DNA of 64,000 nt from positions 52,542,752 through 52,606,751 of the forward strand of contig CM035807.1 in NCBI GenBank assembly GCA_020466095.1, given 5' to 3'. Below are positions 55,435 to 64,000 of the stretch, piece by piece. The number at the start of each line of letters is the position of its first letter. The first letter of the stretch is position 1. Source of the DNA: Chlorops oryzae. Its lineage: Eukaryota; Arthropoda; Insecta; Diptera; Chloropidae. Below the pieces are notes generated by a model. It saw only the letters and a list, made by a program, of their open reading frames with translations. It was not told where the DNA came from and made no database searches. The translations under genes and the position numbers were made by a program.

Positions 55435-56434
55435 AAAGCCTCTCCCCCATTCTTTTCAACATTTACACAAGCCAACTACACAAACTTCAAGATAACAATA
55501 CTTCTATATACCAATTTGCAGATGATTTTATAATACTGAGCTCCAACAAAACAATACAGGATGCGACCAAAAATCTTCAAGAAATAATTAGTGACTTTAG
55601 GATTATATGTCAACAACTCAATTTATCTTTCAATGTTGAAAACACTAAATTATTGCTTGTAAACAAAAGAGTAAATCAACCGATAAACCTTGTTTCCAAC
55701 AATCCGTCAATCCCTCAGGTGAAATTCTTAAAATTTCTGGGACGCATAATAAATACTTCGCTGTCTTTAAGTGACCACTACGAGGCAGTTGCTGAAAAAC
55801 TTAAGTCCAATGCTGATTTGTTTAAGTGTCTGACGACTATTAAGTCAGGACTCCATCCATCTGTGTCGCTTAACCTATACAAATCACTGATAAGATCGAA
55901 AATAGAGTACTGCAGAACATCTGCGGCCCATAAGGGTGTCAAAACAGTGAACAAAAAAATTTCCTCTTTACAAAACTCGTTCATCAGAAGCTGTCTAGGT
56001 CTCACACCTGCAACTCCAAATTACCTATTCTATGCATTGGCCAATGAGCTCCCACCAATGGAGAGGGCGAGGTGCCTAACGGCAAAAGAATTTGTTAAAA
56101 TTAAGTTTTTTAGTCCAATCTTATACCAAAACATACAAACTCATGCAGGTATTAACTCAAGCTATCGTTGTGTTTATGAAAAATTTGCTCCCATCTCAGA
56201 TAGGATCTGCTGTGATGTCAAGATTGTTAAAAATGCCAATCTGACAATTGTTAAAAAAAATGTTAGGGGAAAAAATCATCCATGGATCCTACAGAACTCA
56301 GAGCTAGATACTCGAACCAATTACAAGAATATATTAAACGTGATTTTGCTTCTTTTGCCACTGATGCTTCAGTTGGACTCGTCTCGACTGGATGTGCAGT
56401 ATTTCATATTAACGCTAATTTCATATACAAATTT
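55435..56434 (+). pseudogene. LINE F: RT C-terminus and RNase H, truncated
   Basis: The frame reads SPPILFNIYTSQLHKL and then YQFADDFIILSS (RT catalytic FADD, ~55515-55535). It continues to 56290 with FLKFLGRIINTSLSLSDHYE and LNLYKSLIRSKIEYCRTSA. After a frame shift it enters an RNase H start, FASFATDASVGLVSTGCAV (~56345-56400). An RT followed by RNase H is typical of I/R1-related LINEs. The 5' end is truncated just before RT motif 'SP' and the 3' end is cut by repeat R2 at 56435. Confidence 0.8.
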
Positions 56435-56690
56435 AAAACAAGTAAGGGTGTTATAGTCAGGTGAGCCTGACAATAGAATAAGCGACACACACACACATCT
56501 TCAAATAATTTCTAATATCAAAAGGTGTTTAAGGCCATAAGGGGCCCCATATACCGACATTTGTTTAATTTCTTAATGAAAACCGCCCCTTTGCCACGCC
56601 CACTTTTCCAATTTTTCGGAATTCTAATCGGAAGCTTAAATATACGCACAAATTCTAAGTTTCATTGAAATATAAACAGAAAAAATTCTG
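56435..56690 (+). repeat. R2 interspersed repeat, 5' part
   Basis: Starts AAAACAAGTAAGGGTGTTA like 2647 and includes the gtcaggtgagcctgac palindrome and 'cctttgccacgcccacttttcc'. It breaks off near 56690 at the Tc1 remnant. It interrupts LINE F, so R2 moved after LINE F was in place. Confidence 0.7.
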
Positions 56691-57632
56691 TTTTCATAGA
56701 GGAATATTATTTTTTCACATTTAAAAAAAAACTCAGTTTTGATTAGGACAACTAATTAGAAACGCGGAAATATTTCAAGCAATTTAAAGGAAAATAAAAG
56801 AAAAATCTATTGTTTTTTGTTAGTATGTACTTGGTCGGAAATCCTCTCTGCTTCAACACAGCTCCGCAACGGTTTTGCATGGACTTGATTAGGTCTTGGC
56901 ATCGCTTAGCTGGTGCGTACCACGCTTCCATCACTTTTTCTTAAATATTATCCCAATTTGTAAAATTTGGAGTACTGAAGGCTCTTTTTACTTCACCCCA
57001 TAGCTGTGCAGTGGGATTCAAATCAGGTTTTTGCGACGGCCACTTAATTACTTTCATGGAATTTCGAGAAAATAAGTTTTTCGTGTACTTCTGAGGTGTG
57101 CTTTGGGTCATTGTCTTGCTGAAAAGACCAAATAACCGGCATGTTTTCTACGGCCCGCGGTAACATTACGTTTTCCAGAATATAATTGTTTATTCTACCC
57201 ACAATTTAATGAATTAGGCCAACGCCGTTCCACGAAAAACAGCCCGAAACGAAAATAGATCCGCCGCCATGTTTCACTACGGGCGTGGTGTATCTGGGAT
57301 CCAGTTCATTACATTTGGGGTGTCGAACGTACTTTCTCCCGCCAGGGCCAAATCTTGGTTTCATCACTCCAAAAGATATATTTTCATTTTTTAGCTGTCC
57401 AATTAGCATCGGGTTTTTAGCAAATTGAATACGTTTTTTCTGTAAGACAACCTTACTAGAGGTTTCTTTCGTGTGAGTCTGCCGTGAAACCCAGCATCTA
57501 CCAAACGACGAGCAACCGTTCTTTTTGATATTTCTGTGTAAAACATTTCTATAATATCGCGTTGTATATCGGCAGAGGTCTTTCTAGGGTCAGCTTTGGA
57601 GAGACGAAAAATTACTTTATCAAATCGTTTCT
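56691..57632 (-). pseudogene. Tc1-like transposase remnant
   Basis: Minus strand. The N-terminal helix-turn-helix region KADPRKTSADIQRDIIEMF and ISKRTVARRLVDAGFHGRLT lie at 57600-57440. The catalytic part is YVRHPKCNELDPRYT and VKHGGGSIFVSGCFSWNGV in 57409-57206. The C-terminus is CQDLIKSMQNRCGAVLKQRG with GFPTKY at ~56840. The DD(34)E part between 57206 and 56934 is out of frame. It has the order and motifs of Tc1/mariner transposases but is broken by stops and shifts. TIRs were not identified. Confidence 0.85.
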
Positions 57633-57639
57633 GTTAGCC

Positions 57640-57788
57640 CTCCTACTAACAACAATAGTAGTCTTGAGATAATGATATCAACTCTTACTCAAAGTTTGTC
57701 CCAATTTATGCAAACAATGCAAAGCTCACTCGACAGAACTGTGCAAATGCAAACACAATTAATGACAGCACTTTTGGCTAAAATATGA
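57640..57788 (+). pseudogene. LINE G ORF1, C-terminal end
   Basis: The frame gives STLTQSLSQFMQTMQSSLDR and ends LLAKI with a TGA at 57786-57788. Repeated Met/Gln-rich heptads are usual at the end of Jockey-type ORF1 (gag-like nucleic-acid-binding protein). The stop overlaps the ORF2 start as ATGA. Confidence 0.6.
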
Positions 57789-60484
57789 ATTTCCTAAAAA
57801 TTTGTGCCTGGAATTCGAACGGGTTATCCAAGCATAAGCTAGAAATTCAGATTTTCTTAAATCAGGAAGAAGTTGACGTTATGCTTCTCTCTGAAACACA
57901 TTTAACAAACAAAAATTTCTTCTCAATCCCCGGGTATATATTTTATCAAACCAACCACCCAGATGGCAAGGCGCATGGAGGCACGGGTATACTTATTCGT
58001 AGAAGAATACAACATTTTATTCTAGATTCTTACAGTTATGATTTCCTTCAGGCAACAACGCTTTGCGTAATAGTGAGAGGTAAAAATCTGGTTTTATCGG
58101 CGATTTATTGCCCACCTCGTTTTAGCATAACCGAAAAAATGTTCTTAGACTTCTTTAAGACATTAGGTGATAAGTTCCTAGCAGCAGGAGACTATAATGC
58201 AAAACACATTTTCTGGGGTTCCAGAACGTGCAATCCTAAGGGTCAGCAATTATACAAGGCAATTATCAATAAAAACAATTCTCTAGACTTTGTATCTCCA
58301 AAACAGCCAACTTATTGGCCAACAGATCTCCAAAAAATTCCAGACCTCTTAGATTTCGGAATAACTAAAGGTATTGCAAGAGAGCTTTTTTCTGCAAAAG
58401 CAACAACCGACCTCTCCTCAGATCATTCCCCAGTTGTATTCGTTTTGAACAAATATCCGGAACCAGTAAAACGCCCACCCAGCTTAACAGATGCAGGCAC
58501 AAATTGGTTAAAATACAAAAAGCACATAAGTGCGCATATTCATACTAACTATAAACTTGAATGCATTGATCATATTGATGATGCCGTAACTGTTTTTAAC
58601 TCTTATTTGGCATCAGCAGCGCAAAAATCGACTCCTCATACTAAATATAGAACAAAACACGCCTTCTCTAATAGGGAAATTGAAAATCTCGTCGCAGAAA
58701 AACGAAGATTCAGGCGCGAATGGCAGCGGGTCCGTTCTCCGTTGGCCAAAAACAAGCTAAAAGAAGTAGAAAAAAAGCTAAGAGCAAGTTTAAATAGGGA
58801 GAAAGAATGTAAAACGCGCAACTTTGTCGAGAACCTTACGCCCAGAGGCTCAAATCGTAGTTCCTTGTGGCTGGCAAGCCGCTCTATGAAGACCCCAGTA
58901 CAGAGTGAAACACCCGTTCGGTGTCTCAACAGTGGATGGGCGCGCTCAGATGAAGAGAAAGCTATGGTTTTTGCTTTGCACCTCAATAAGGTATTCCAAC
59001 CGAATCCGAGCACTGCTGAGCATGTTCTCCCAACTTTGTCCGAAAACACTCGTAGAATTTCCATACAAATCAGTTCAAAAGAAATTGTTGGTATCATAAA
59101 AAATGAACTTGTCTGCAAAAAAGCACCGGGACATGATCTTGTCACTCCAAAAATGTTAAAAAATATACCATTAGTAGCAGTACAGTTTTTAACAGTCTTA
59201 TTTAATGCAATTATTGAGTTCAGCTACTTCCCAAAAGATTGGAAACGGTCGGTTATTAAAATGGTGCCTAAGCCAGGAAAAGATCCTACCCAAACATGCT
59301 CTTATAGACCAATTAGCCTCCTGCTTTGTCTCTCAAAATTATTCGAAAAGTTACTCATAGCTTAATTAACACCATATCTGCAAGAGCAGAACATTATCCC
59401 TCCACATCAATTCGGGTTTAGAAAACAACACGGTACTATTGAACAGTTAAATCGGATTACAAACGAAATAAGACTTGCCTTTGAAAATCGGGAGTACTGC
59501 TCTGCAGTATTCCTTGATGTGCAACAAGCGTTCGGTAAAGTTTGGCATGACGGACTGTTATACAAAATCAGAAGATTACTTCCCTTCAATTTTCACGCGA
59601 TCTTTGAGTCATACTTAAAACATAGAACGTTTCAAGTAAGACATAACTCATTTATTACAAAAACCTTTCAAATAAACGCGGGAGTCCCCCAAGGGAGTGT
59701 TGTTGGGCCTTTTCTTTACCTTATATACACAGCAGATATTCCAAATAACGATAGAATATTGATTTCAACATTTGCTGATGACACAGCGGTACTTAGTCGG
59801 CACAAGGACATAAGTATCGCAACTTCTCAGCTCCAAGATCACTTGAGCGAAATCCAAAGCTGGTTATCTAAATGGCGAATCAAAATTAATGAGCCTAAAT
59901 GTCAACACATTAATTTCACGCTCAATAGAAAAGCTTCTCCAGACATTTTCCTTAATAATGTACGCATCCCACAATGTGAGGAAGTCACATATCTCGGTAT
60001 TCATTTGGACAAACGACTGACATGGCGTAAGCATATTGAAGCCAAGAGAACCCAAATGAAGCTTAAAGCCAACAGCCTGCACTGGTTAATAAATATCCGC
60101 TCTCCTCTAAAGCTTGAATATAAAATCCTTCTATACAACCAAGTTATAAAACCAATATGGACGTATGGCTTACAATTGTATGGAAATGCCAGCTCTTCGA
60201 ATATAGAAATCCTGCAAAGAGCACAGTCCAAGATCCTAAGGACTATAACAGGAGCTCCTTGGTTTGTTTCGAATGAACGGATCCATAAAGAGCTCAACGT
60301 AGAACTGGTTAAAACAGAGTTCACCAATATCAAAGAGAAATACTTCAATAAATTGCGCAGACATGTAAACTTACTTGCCCGTGGATTATCGAACACATCG
60401 TTCGCTTCGAGATTGAAAAGAAATGACCGGCCAGCAATTACAAATCGTTCTACAGCAGCAGGTGCAATCCATGCACATCCATAA
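57785..60484 (+). pseudogene. LINE G ORF2: endonuclease and reverse transcriptase with one stop
   Basis: The apurinic-type endonuclease comes first: CAWNSNGLS, LLSETHLT (catalytic Glu), AAGDYNAKH, SSDHSPVVF. The linker and RT follow: SYRPISLLLCLSKLFEKLL, FLDVQQAFGKVWHDGL (Asp), GVPQGSVVGPFLYLIY, FADDTAVLS (~59773-59800), EVTYLGIHLDKRLTWRKHI. The same frame runs from 57785 to 60484 with a single TAA at 59363-59365. A functional relative would nick DNA and prime reverse transcription there. The start ATG overlaps the ORF1 stop, consistent with coupled termination and reinitiation. Confidence 0.9.
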
Positions 60485-60700
60485 ACTCAGCTTTCCTAGC
60501 TGATCGTCTACTCGGTGGGTGCACTCCATGCACCCTTGCAATCCACGCACATCCATAAACTCAGCTTTCCTAGCTGATCGTCTACTCGGTGGGTGCACTC
60601 CATGCACCCTTGCAATCCACGCACATTCATAAACTAAGCTTTCCTAGCTGATCGTCATCTCGGTGAGTGCACTCCATGCACCCTTGAAATCCACGCACAG
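60466..60700 (+). repeat. 74-bp tandem repeat at the LINE G ORF2 end
   Basis: Copies start at 60466, 60540 and 60614, with a fourth partial copy at 60688 ('aatccaygcacatccataaactcagc...'). Period is exactly 74 bp. The first copy overlaps the last codons of ORF2. Each unit contains 'gctttcctagctgatcgtc' and a 'gggtgcactccatgcaccc' hairpin. Confidence 0.9.
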
Positions 60701-60954
60701 CCTAGCTGCTTAAATCTTCATTTCCGCACCGCCAATATTACACGTGTTTCTTCACACATCAGCAAAGCCCAGTTTTCGGTATCCGAGGCCCGCAATGAAC
60801 TTATTACTAAGTCATAATCTTTTCAATTAAGAAAATGCTTTGTGATTTGTAATATTGTCCAATTAGGTGTAAGATTTAAAAACTTTTTGTTAGACTCCTA
60901 TATTAGAGGAGTGATCCAATAAATAATAAAACGTTTTAAAAAAAAAAAAAAAAA

Positions 60955-61891
60955 ATATGTTCACAATTTCATCTTTATGACAATGTGTTTCCAGGTATTT
61001 TTATAATTTGGCTTCTGTTTATGTGAATTAAATGCAGATGTTTGCTTATGTCGGTAGGCTGCAAAAAAAAATTTCTGAATCAGAGTCAGATTGCTACCTA
61101 TGGACCTGAACACGGGAAAAAAGGTTTAAAAAAAATCGAAATTTTTTAAGTTTTTTGCCATTTTGACCTGAAAGGTGAAGTTTTTTTGGATTTTATATGT
61201 TGGAAATTTTTGTTCCTTATGACAAGAGCTACATCTTTGCCTCAGAGAGTAAATCGAATTTCTGAACGGTTTACAAGATATGAGCCTGAGAAAATTATCA
61301 CATTTTTACGAAAATGATACCGAGGCCCCAAATCTTTGGAAGCCCATAAAACAAAAAGTGCATGACTTTGGGGAAAATTGGGAGACACGGGTCTTTTTTT
61401 TTTAGTCTTTTATCACGTAGTGGTGTCCGTATATGGTTATTTTTTTTGGTGTTGCACTGTGTAGTTAATTGACAGCATAAAAATTTCGTGATATACCCAC
61501 AGAATGAAATATTTACTTCCAAAGTCTCGAGTGGGTACAACTACTCCAAGTAAATGGCGTTCTGCCGTGCCTGATTAAATATGATAAAAAAAGCCACGTG
61601 CACCAAGTTCTGATTTTTTGCCCTTGTAGGCAGACTGCTTTCTTATTTCATCCTTGTGTGACCACTATAAATGACTATGGAAAAACAAACATTTCTTGTA
61701 TGAAATCTTGGAACTAAAACAACGAAAATGCAGTATTTTGAGTATTTAAATTGGGGGAATTCGTACAAAGTTTTTAAAGATATAATTGGTTTTTATCAAA
61801 TTTTTTTTTTATTTTCGTAGACGTTAAAAAAAATTTTCTATTTGCTCGTTTATTTTTACATATTTTAATTCTATATTTCTTTCAATTTCAG
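60955..61891 (+). other. Intron or 5' flank of Rbcn-3A upstream of the exon
   Basis: No ORF or repeat recognised. It ends with a pyrimidine-rich tract and 'ttcaatttcag', a standard acceptor. Confidence 0.6.
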
Positions 61892-62161
61892 ATTATGCGC
61901 CACAAGATTGACAATGTCAAGAGAATGAGCTCTCACCCATTACTGCCCTTGTATATTGCGGGAGGACAAGATGGATCAGTCCATGTGTGGGAATGGGGCC
62001 ATCAACAAATAGTTTGCGCACCCCGTGCATCGGGAACTTTTGCAAAGGTGACTCGTTGCAAATTTTCCGATCATGGAAATAAATTTGGCGTTGCAGATGG
62101 CGATGGGAACCTAAGTCTCTGGCAGGCTGGCCTAGCTTCTAACACCAACAAGCCCTACTAT
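61892..62161 (+). CDS. Rbcn-3A: Rabconnectin-3A (DmX-like) WD40 exon
   Basis: A 270-base exon (90 codons, phase 0 at both ends) bounded by acceptor 'tttcag' (61890-61891) and donor 'gtgagt' (62162). It encodes NVKRMSSHPLLPLYIAGG, QDGSVHVWEWGH and GNKFGVADGDGNLSLWQA, two consecutive WD40 repeats. 'KRMSSHP.LP.Y..G.QDGSV..WEWGH' with 'GNKFG..D.DG.LSL' is characteristic of the DmX/Rabconnectin-3 alpha family. That protein partners with Rabconnectin-3 beta to regulate V-ATPase assembly and endolysosomal acidification, and influences Notch signalling in flies. No stop or shift. The flanking exons are outside the window. It is the only functional-looking host coding sequence here. Confidence 0.82.
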
Positions 62162-62389
62162 GTGAGTGAACTATTTTTATTTGCTTGCAACTTAAATCAG
62201 ATATATTAGAGGTATTCATGTAATAGAGCAAAGTATGCAAAACGGACAGTTGAATACTTTATCTCACATGTTGCATGAACGCACCTCATAAGCAACTTAC
62301 GTGCAAAGTTGAGAAAAACAGATGATCAATATTGAAACTTGAGCAAACTCCAAAAAATGACCAAATTGGTCAAGAAAAGAAAATTTTTA
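62162..62389 (+). other. Start of the downstream Rbcn-3A intron
   Basis: Donor gtgagt at 62162, then AT-rich sequence with no ORF of note. Confidence 0.6.
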
Positions 62390-63200
62390 AAATAAATAAC
62401 ATATTCATTTTGATTTCTTTCAAAAACCAGCGACCACAACAATTATAAGATTTATTATAAAAAATACAATTTCATTGTTATTTCAAAACTCTTTGAAGGA
62501 AATTAAAAAATAAATATTATTTCATAATTTTTTTCAACATATTACAAAATAAAACTTATTTTCTAAAACTTTTAAAAAAATTGAAAAATAACTCTTAAAT
62601 CGTAAGATTTTTTTATTAATCATAGAATAAGTCTTACATTTTGATTTTAATTTCAAAGTATATTATTATAAGTATATTATTATTTCTGATAATTATTTTA
62701 AAAATTAAAAATAAAAATTGGTTTTACATATTTTTCGAACGAAACGGCATATTGCAAAAAATTTCAATGTATGCGTACTATGAGCTTTTATACTCAGTGG
62801 CGTTTGCAGACTTAAATCATTGCAAGACTGTTGGCCTAACTGGTAACAGCTCAGACATTACCCTTACAATACCGGTCCATTTCCTTTTGTCTATGCGAAT
62901 TCCTTCTTACGTATTGCATGAATAGGAGCTGGATATTCAGGCTGGAATTTCCCAAGTAATTTTCAGAAATAATTATTATTTTTGGATTTCAAAATAAGTA
63001 TCGTAAAATAAGACTTATTTTCTGACTATGAAATAAAAATCACTATATAAGACTTTATCTATGATTCAAAAATAAATATAACGATTTAAGATATATTTTT
63101 AAATTTTTATATAAGTATTAGAAAATAAGTTTAAAAAAATTAGAAATTAATAATGAAATCTCAATTTTTAAATAAAAATTGCAAATTTAGACTATTCTTT
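62390..63200. repeat. Large AT-rich inverted repeat with a unique centre
   Basis: The left arm (~62400-62650) and right arm (~62990-63200) are imperfect inverted copies. For example, 'aaacttattttctaaaactttt', 'cttaaatcgtaag' and 'aatcatagaataagtctta' on the left match the complement of 63040-63130. The ~300-bp centre contains a less AT-rich stretch (62780-62940). It could be a foldback-type MITE or a hairpin in the intron RNA. No target duplication was resolved. Confidence 0.65.
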
Positions 63201-64000
63201 TTTTTTATGTATTTCATAAAAAACCAATAACTTGGGTGCATCTCAAGTTTCCGTAGAAAAAATTATGCCCAATGATTTTTTCGGTTAAAAAATCAATGTT
63301 ATAATTATTATTTTCGATCCCTGAAGAAATTCAAAACAACGAGTCAACGAGTTAATGCGCTTTATACGCTCGCTTTGCGCTTTCTTATCGCAGTGCAGAG
63401 TGCTTTAAAATTATTTTCATAAAAATGTAACAGTTGGCATATGAGGGTGCAAAAATATGAGCTTTGCGCTCTCACATGAATCCCACTATTATTTGCTTTT
63501 AAGATTAAAAAGAGTTCAATTAGTGTGTGTATTTGTTCTACCACGTGTATTACACCACCTCAGAGAGAAAGAATTCATCTTTCATATGTCCAAACCTACG
63601 GTTTCTCCATTCATCTTTCCGTCCATCTGACCCTTAAGTTTTCTGGCTGGTGTAATACCGTTTTGCCCCGTTTGTTATGTACCTGTCATTACATTTTTGT
63701 TTCTTTTATCAATGATTAAATCATATATTGTTATAAGTAATTTATATGGCCAAAACAAAACTTGAATTGATTTTAATAAATATAATATAATAGCTTGGCT
63801 ATATATATAATATAATAAGTACAAGCCATTTAAAGCGTTTGGCTTTTCCTCGTTTTCTGAGAAAAAAAGAAATGCTCCGCAAAATTTGTTTAAAACTTAT
63901 CAAAAAACCAGGTGCGTCAAGCTGCATCCCCCTTTTCATGAAATCAAAAAATTTTTTTCTCAAGAATTACGTGCTTTTTATGTGCTATTTATGTACCGAC
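63201..64000. other. Intronic or unclassified sequence
   Basis: AT-rich with 'gctcgctttgcgctttc' and 'tatataatataataa' stretches. No exon with WD40 coding, ORF or repeat recognised. Confidence 0.4.

Larger units (their letters stand above)
57634..60954 (+). mobile_element. LINE G, Jockey-clade non-LTR retrotransposon
   Basis: A 5'-truncated but nearly complete element: the end of ORF1 (57640-57788), ORF2 (57785-60484), a 74-bp tandem repeat around the ORF2 end, AATAAA at 60919-60924 and a poly(A) tail at 60938-60954. The only lesion seen in ORF2 is one TAA codon. It follows the Tc1 remnant immediately. It is probably the youngest LINE here. Confidence 0.88.

Noticed and set aside
58636..59145. 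169-codon minus-strand ORF
   Set aside because: Opposite strand of LINE G ORF2; no recognisable domain.
62641..62925. 94-codon ORF after the Rbcn-3A exon
   Set aside because: Begins in an AT-rich inverted repeat; no WD40 motif, no splice context, no homology recognised.
1..64000. CRISPR arrays, bacterial operons, riboswitches and phage genes
   Set aside because: No direct-repeat/spacer arrays or prokaryotic gene organisation; all evidence points to an insect nuclear genome.

Overview
The window is AT-rich eukaryotic DNA, almost certainly from a brachyceran fly. It is a graveyard of nested transposable elements around one host exon. Four things point to a fly: the exon at 61892-62161 matches the N-terminal WD40 region of Rabconnectin-3A/DmX; the LINEs include a Jockey-clade element; the Ty3/gypsy elements are errantivirus-like with tRNA-Ser-type primer sites; and the interspersed repeats are rich in 'gtgggcgtggc' and in GACAGACA runs ending in 'gacggacatg'. 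I see no bacterial-type operons, CRISPR arrays, or convincing tRNA or rRNA genes.

Layout. 90-1460 is a fossil Transib/RAG1-like transposase. 1461-3478 holds two non-coding repeat families (called R1 and R2 here). 3481-5290 is a decayed BEL/Pao element (primer site and gag). 5440-13780 is a decayed Ty3/gypsy element (A), interrupted at 10744-12507 by an internally deleted hAT with 8-bp target duplications. 14562-14953 is a chimera of a protein tyrosine phosphatase fragment and a retrotransposon integrase tail. 17282-18403 is a TIR element with many internal copies of one motif. 18558-22041 is a nearly complete ZMYM1-type hAT. 22190-25345 has a hairpin repeat, a Penelope-like fragment and a LINE (E), both on the minus strand.

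The centre is a three-level nest. A 5'-truncated LINE (D, 26021-26139 plus 50608-51560) is split by a minus-strand gypsy element (C, 26140-50603) with 2.88-kb LTRs and a CTGG target duplication. C is itself split inside its RNase H by a plus-strand env-bearing gypsy element (B, 30994-43735) with 840-bp LTRs and a CGTC duplication. Both duplications and both interrupted reading frames can be checked directly in the sequence.

The most unusual content is in B. Between the integrase and env it carries an undamaged ~254-266-codon ORF with the full signature of a Ulp1/SENP-type (C48) SUMO-protease domain. Gag, pol and env of the same element all carry frame breaks. Element C is also unusual because its long LTR contains a 224-codon sense ORF.

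51600-57630 holds more R1/R2-type repeats, a perfect 60-bp palindrome, several MITEs, a LINE with an RNase H domain (F) and a Tc1-like transposase remnant. 57634-60954 is a Jockey-clade LINE (G) whose ORF2 has a single stop codon and whose 3' region has a 74-bp tandem repeat. The host exon follows, and then intron sequence with a large AT-rich inverted repeat. If the host gene continues upstream, all of 1-61891 would be intron or 5' flank of Rbcn-3A. This window alone cannot decide that.
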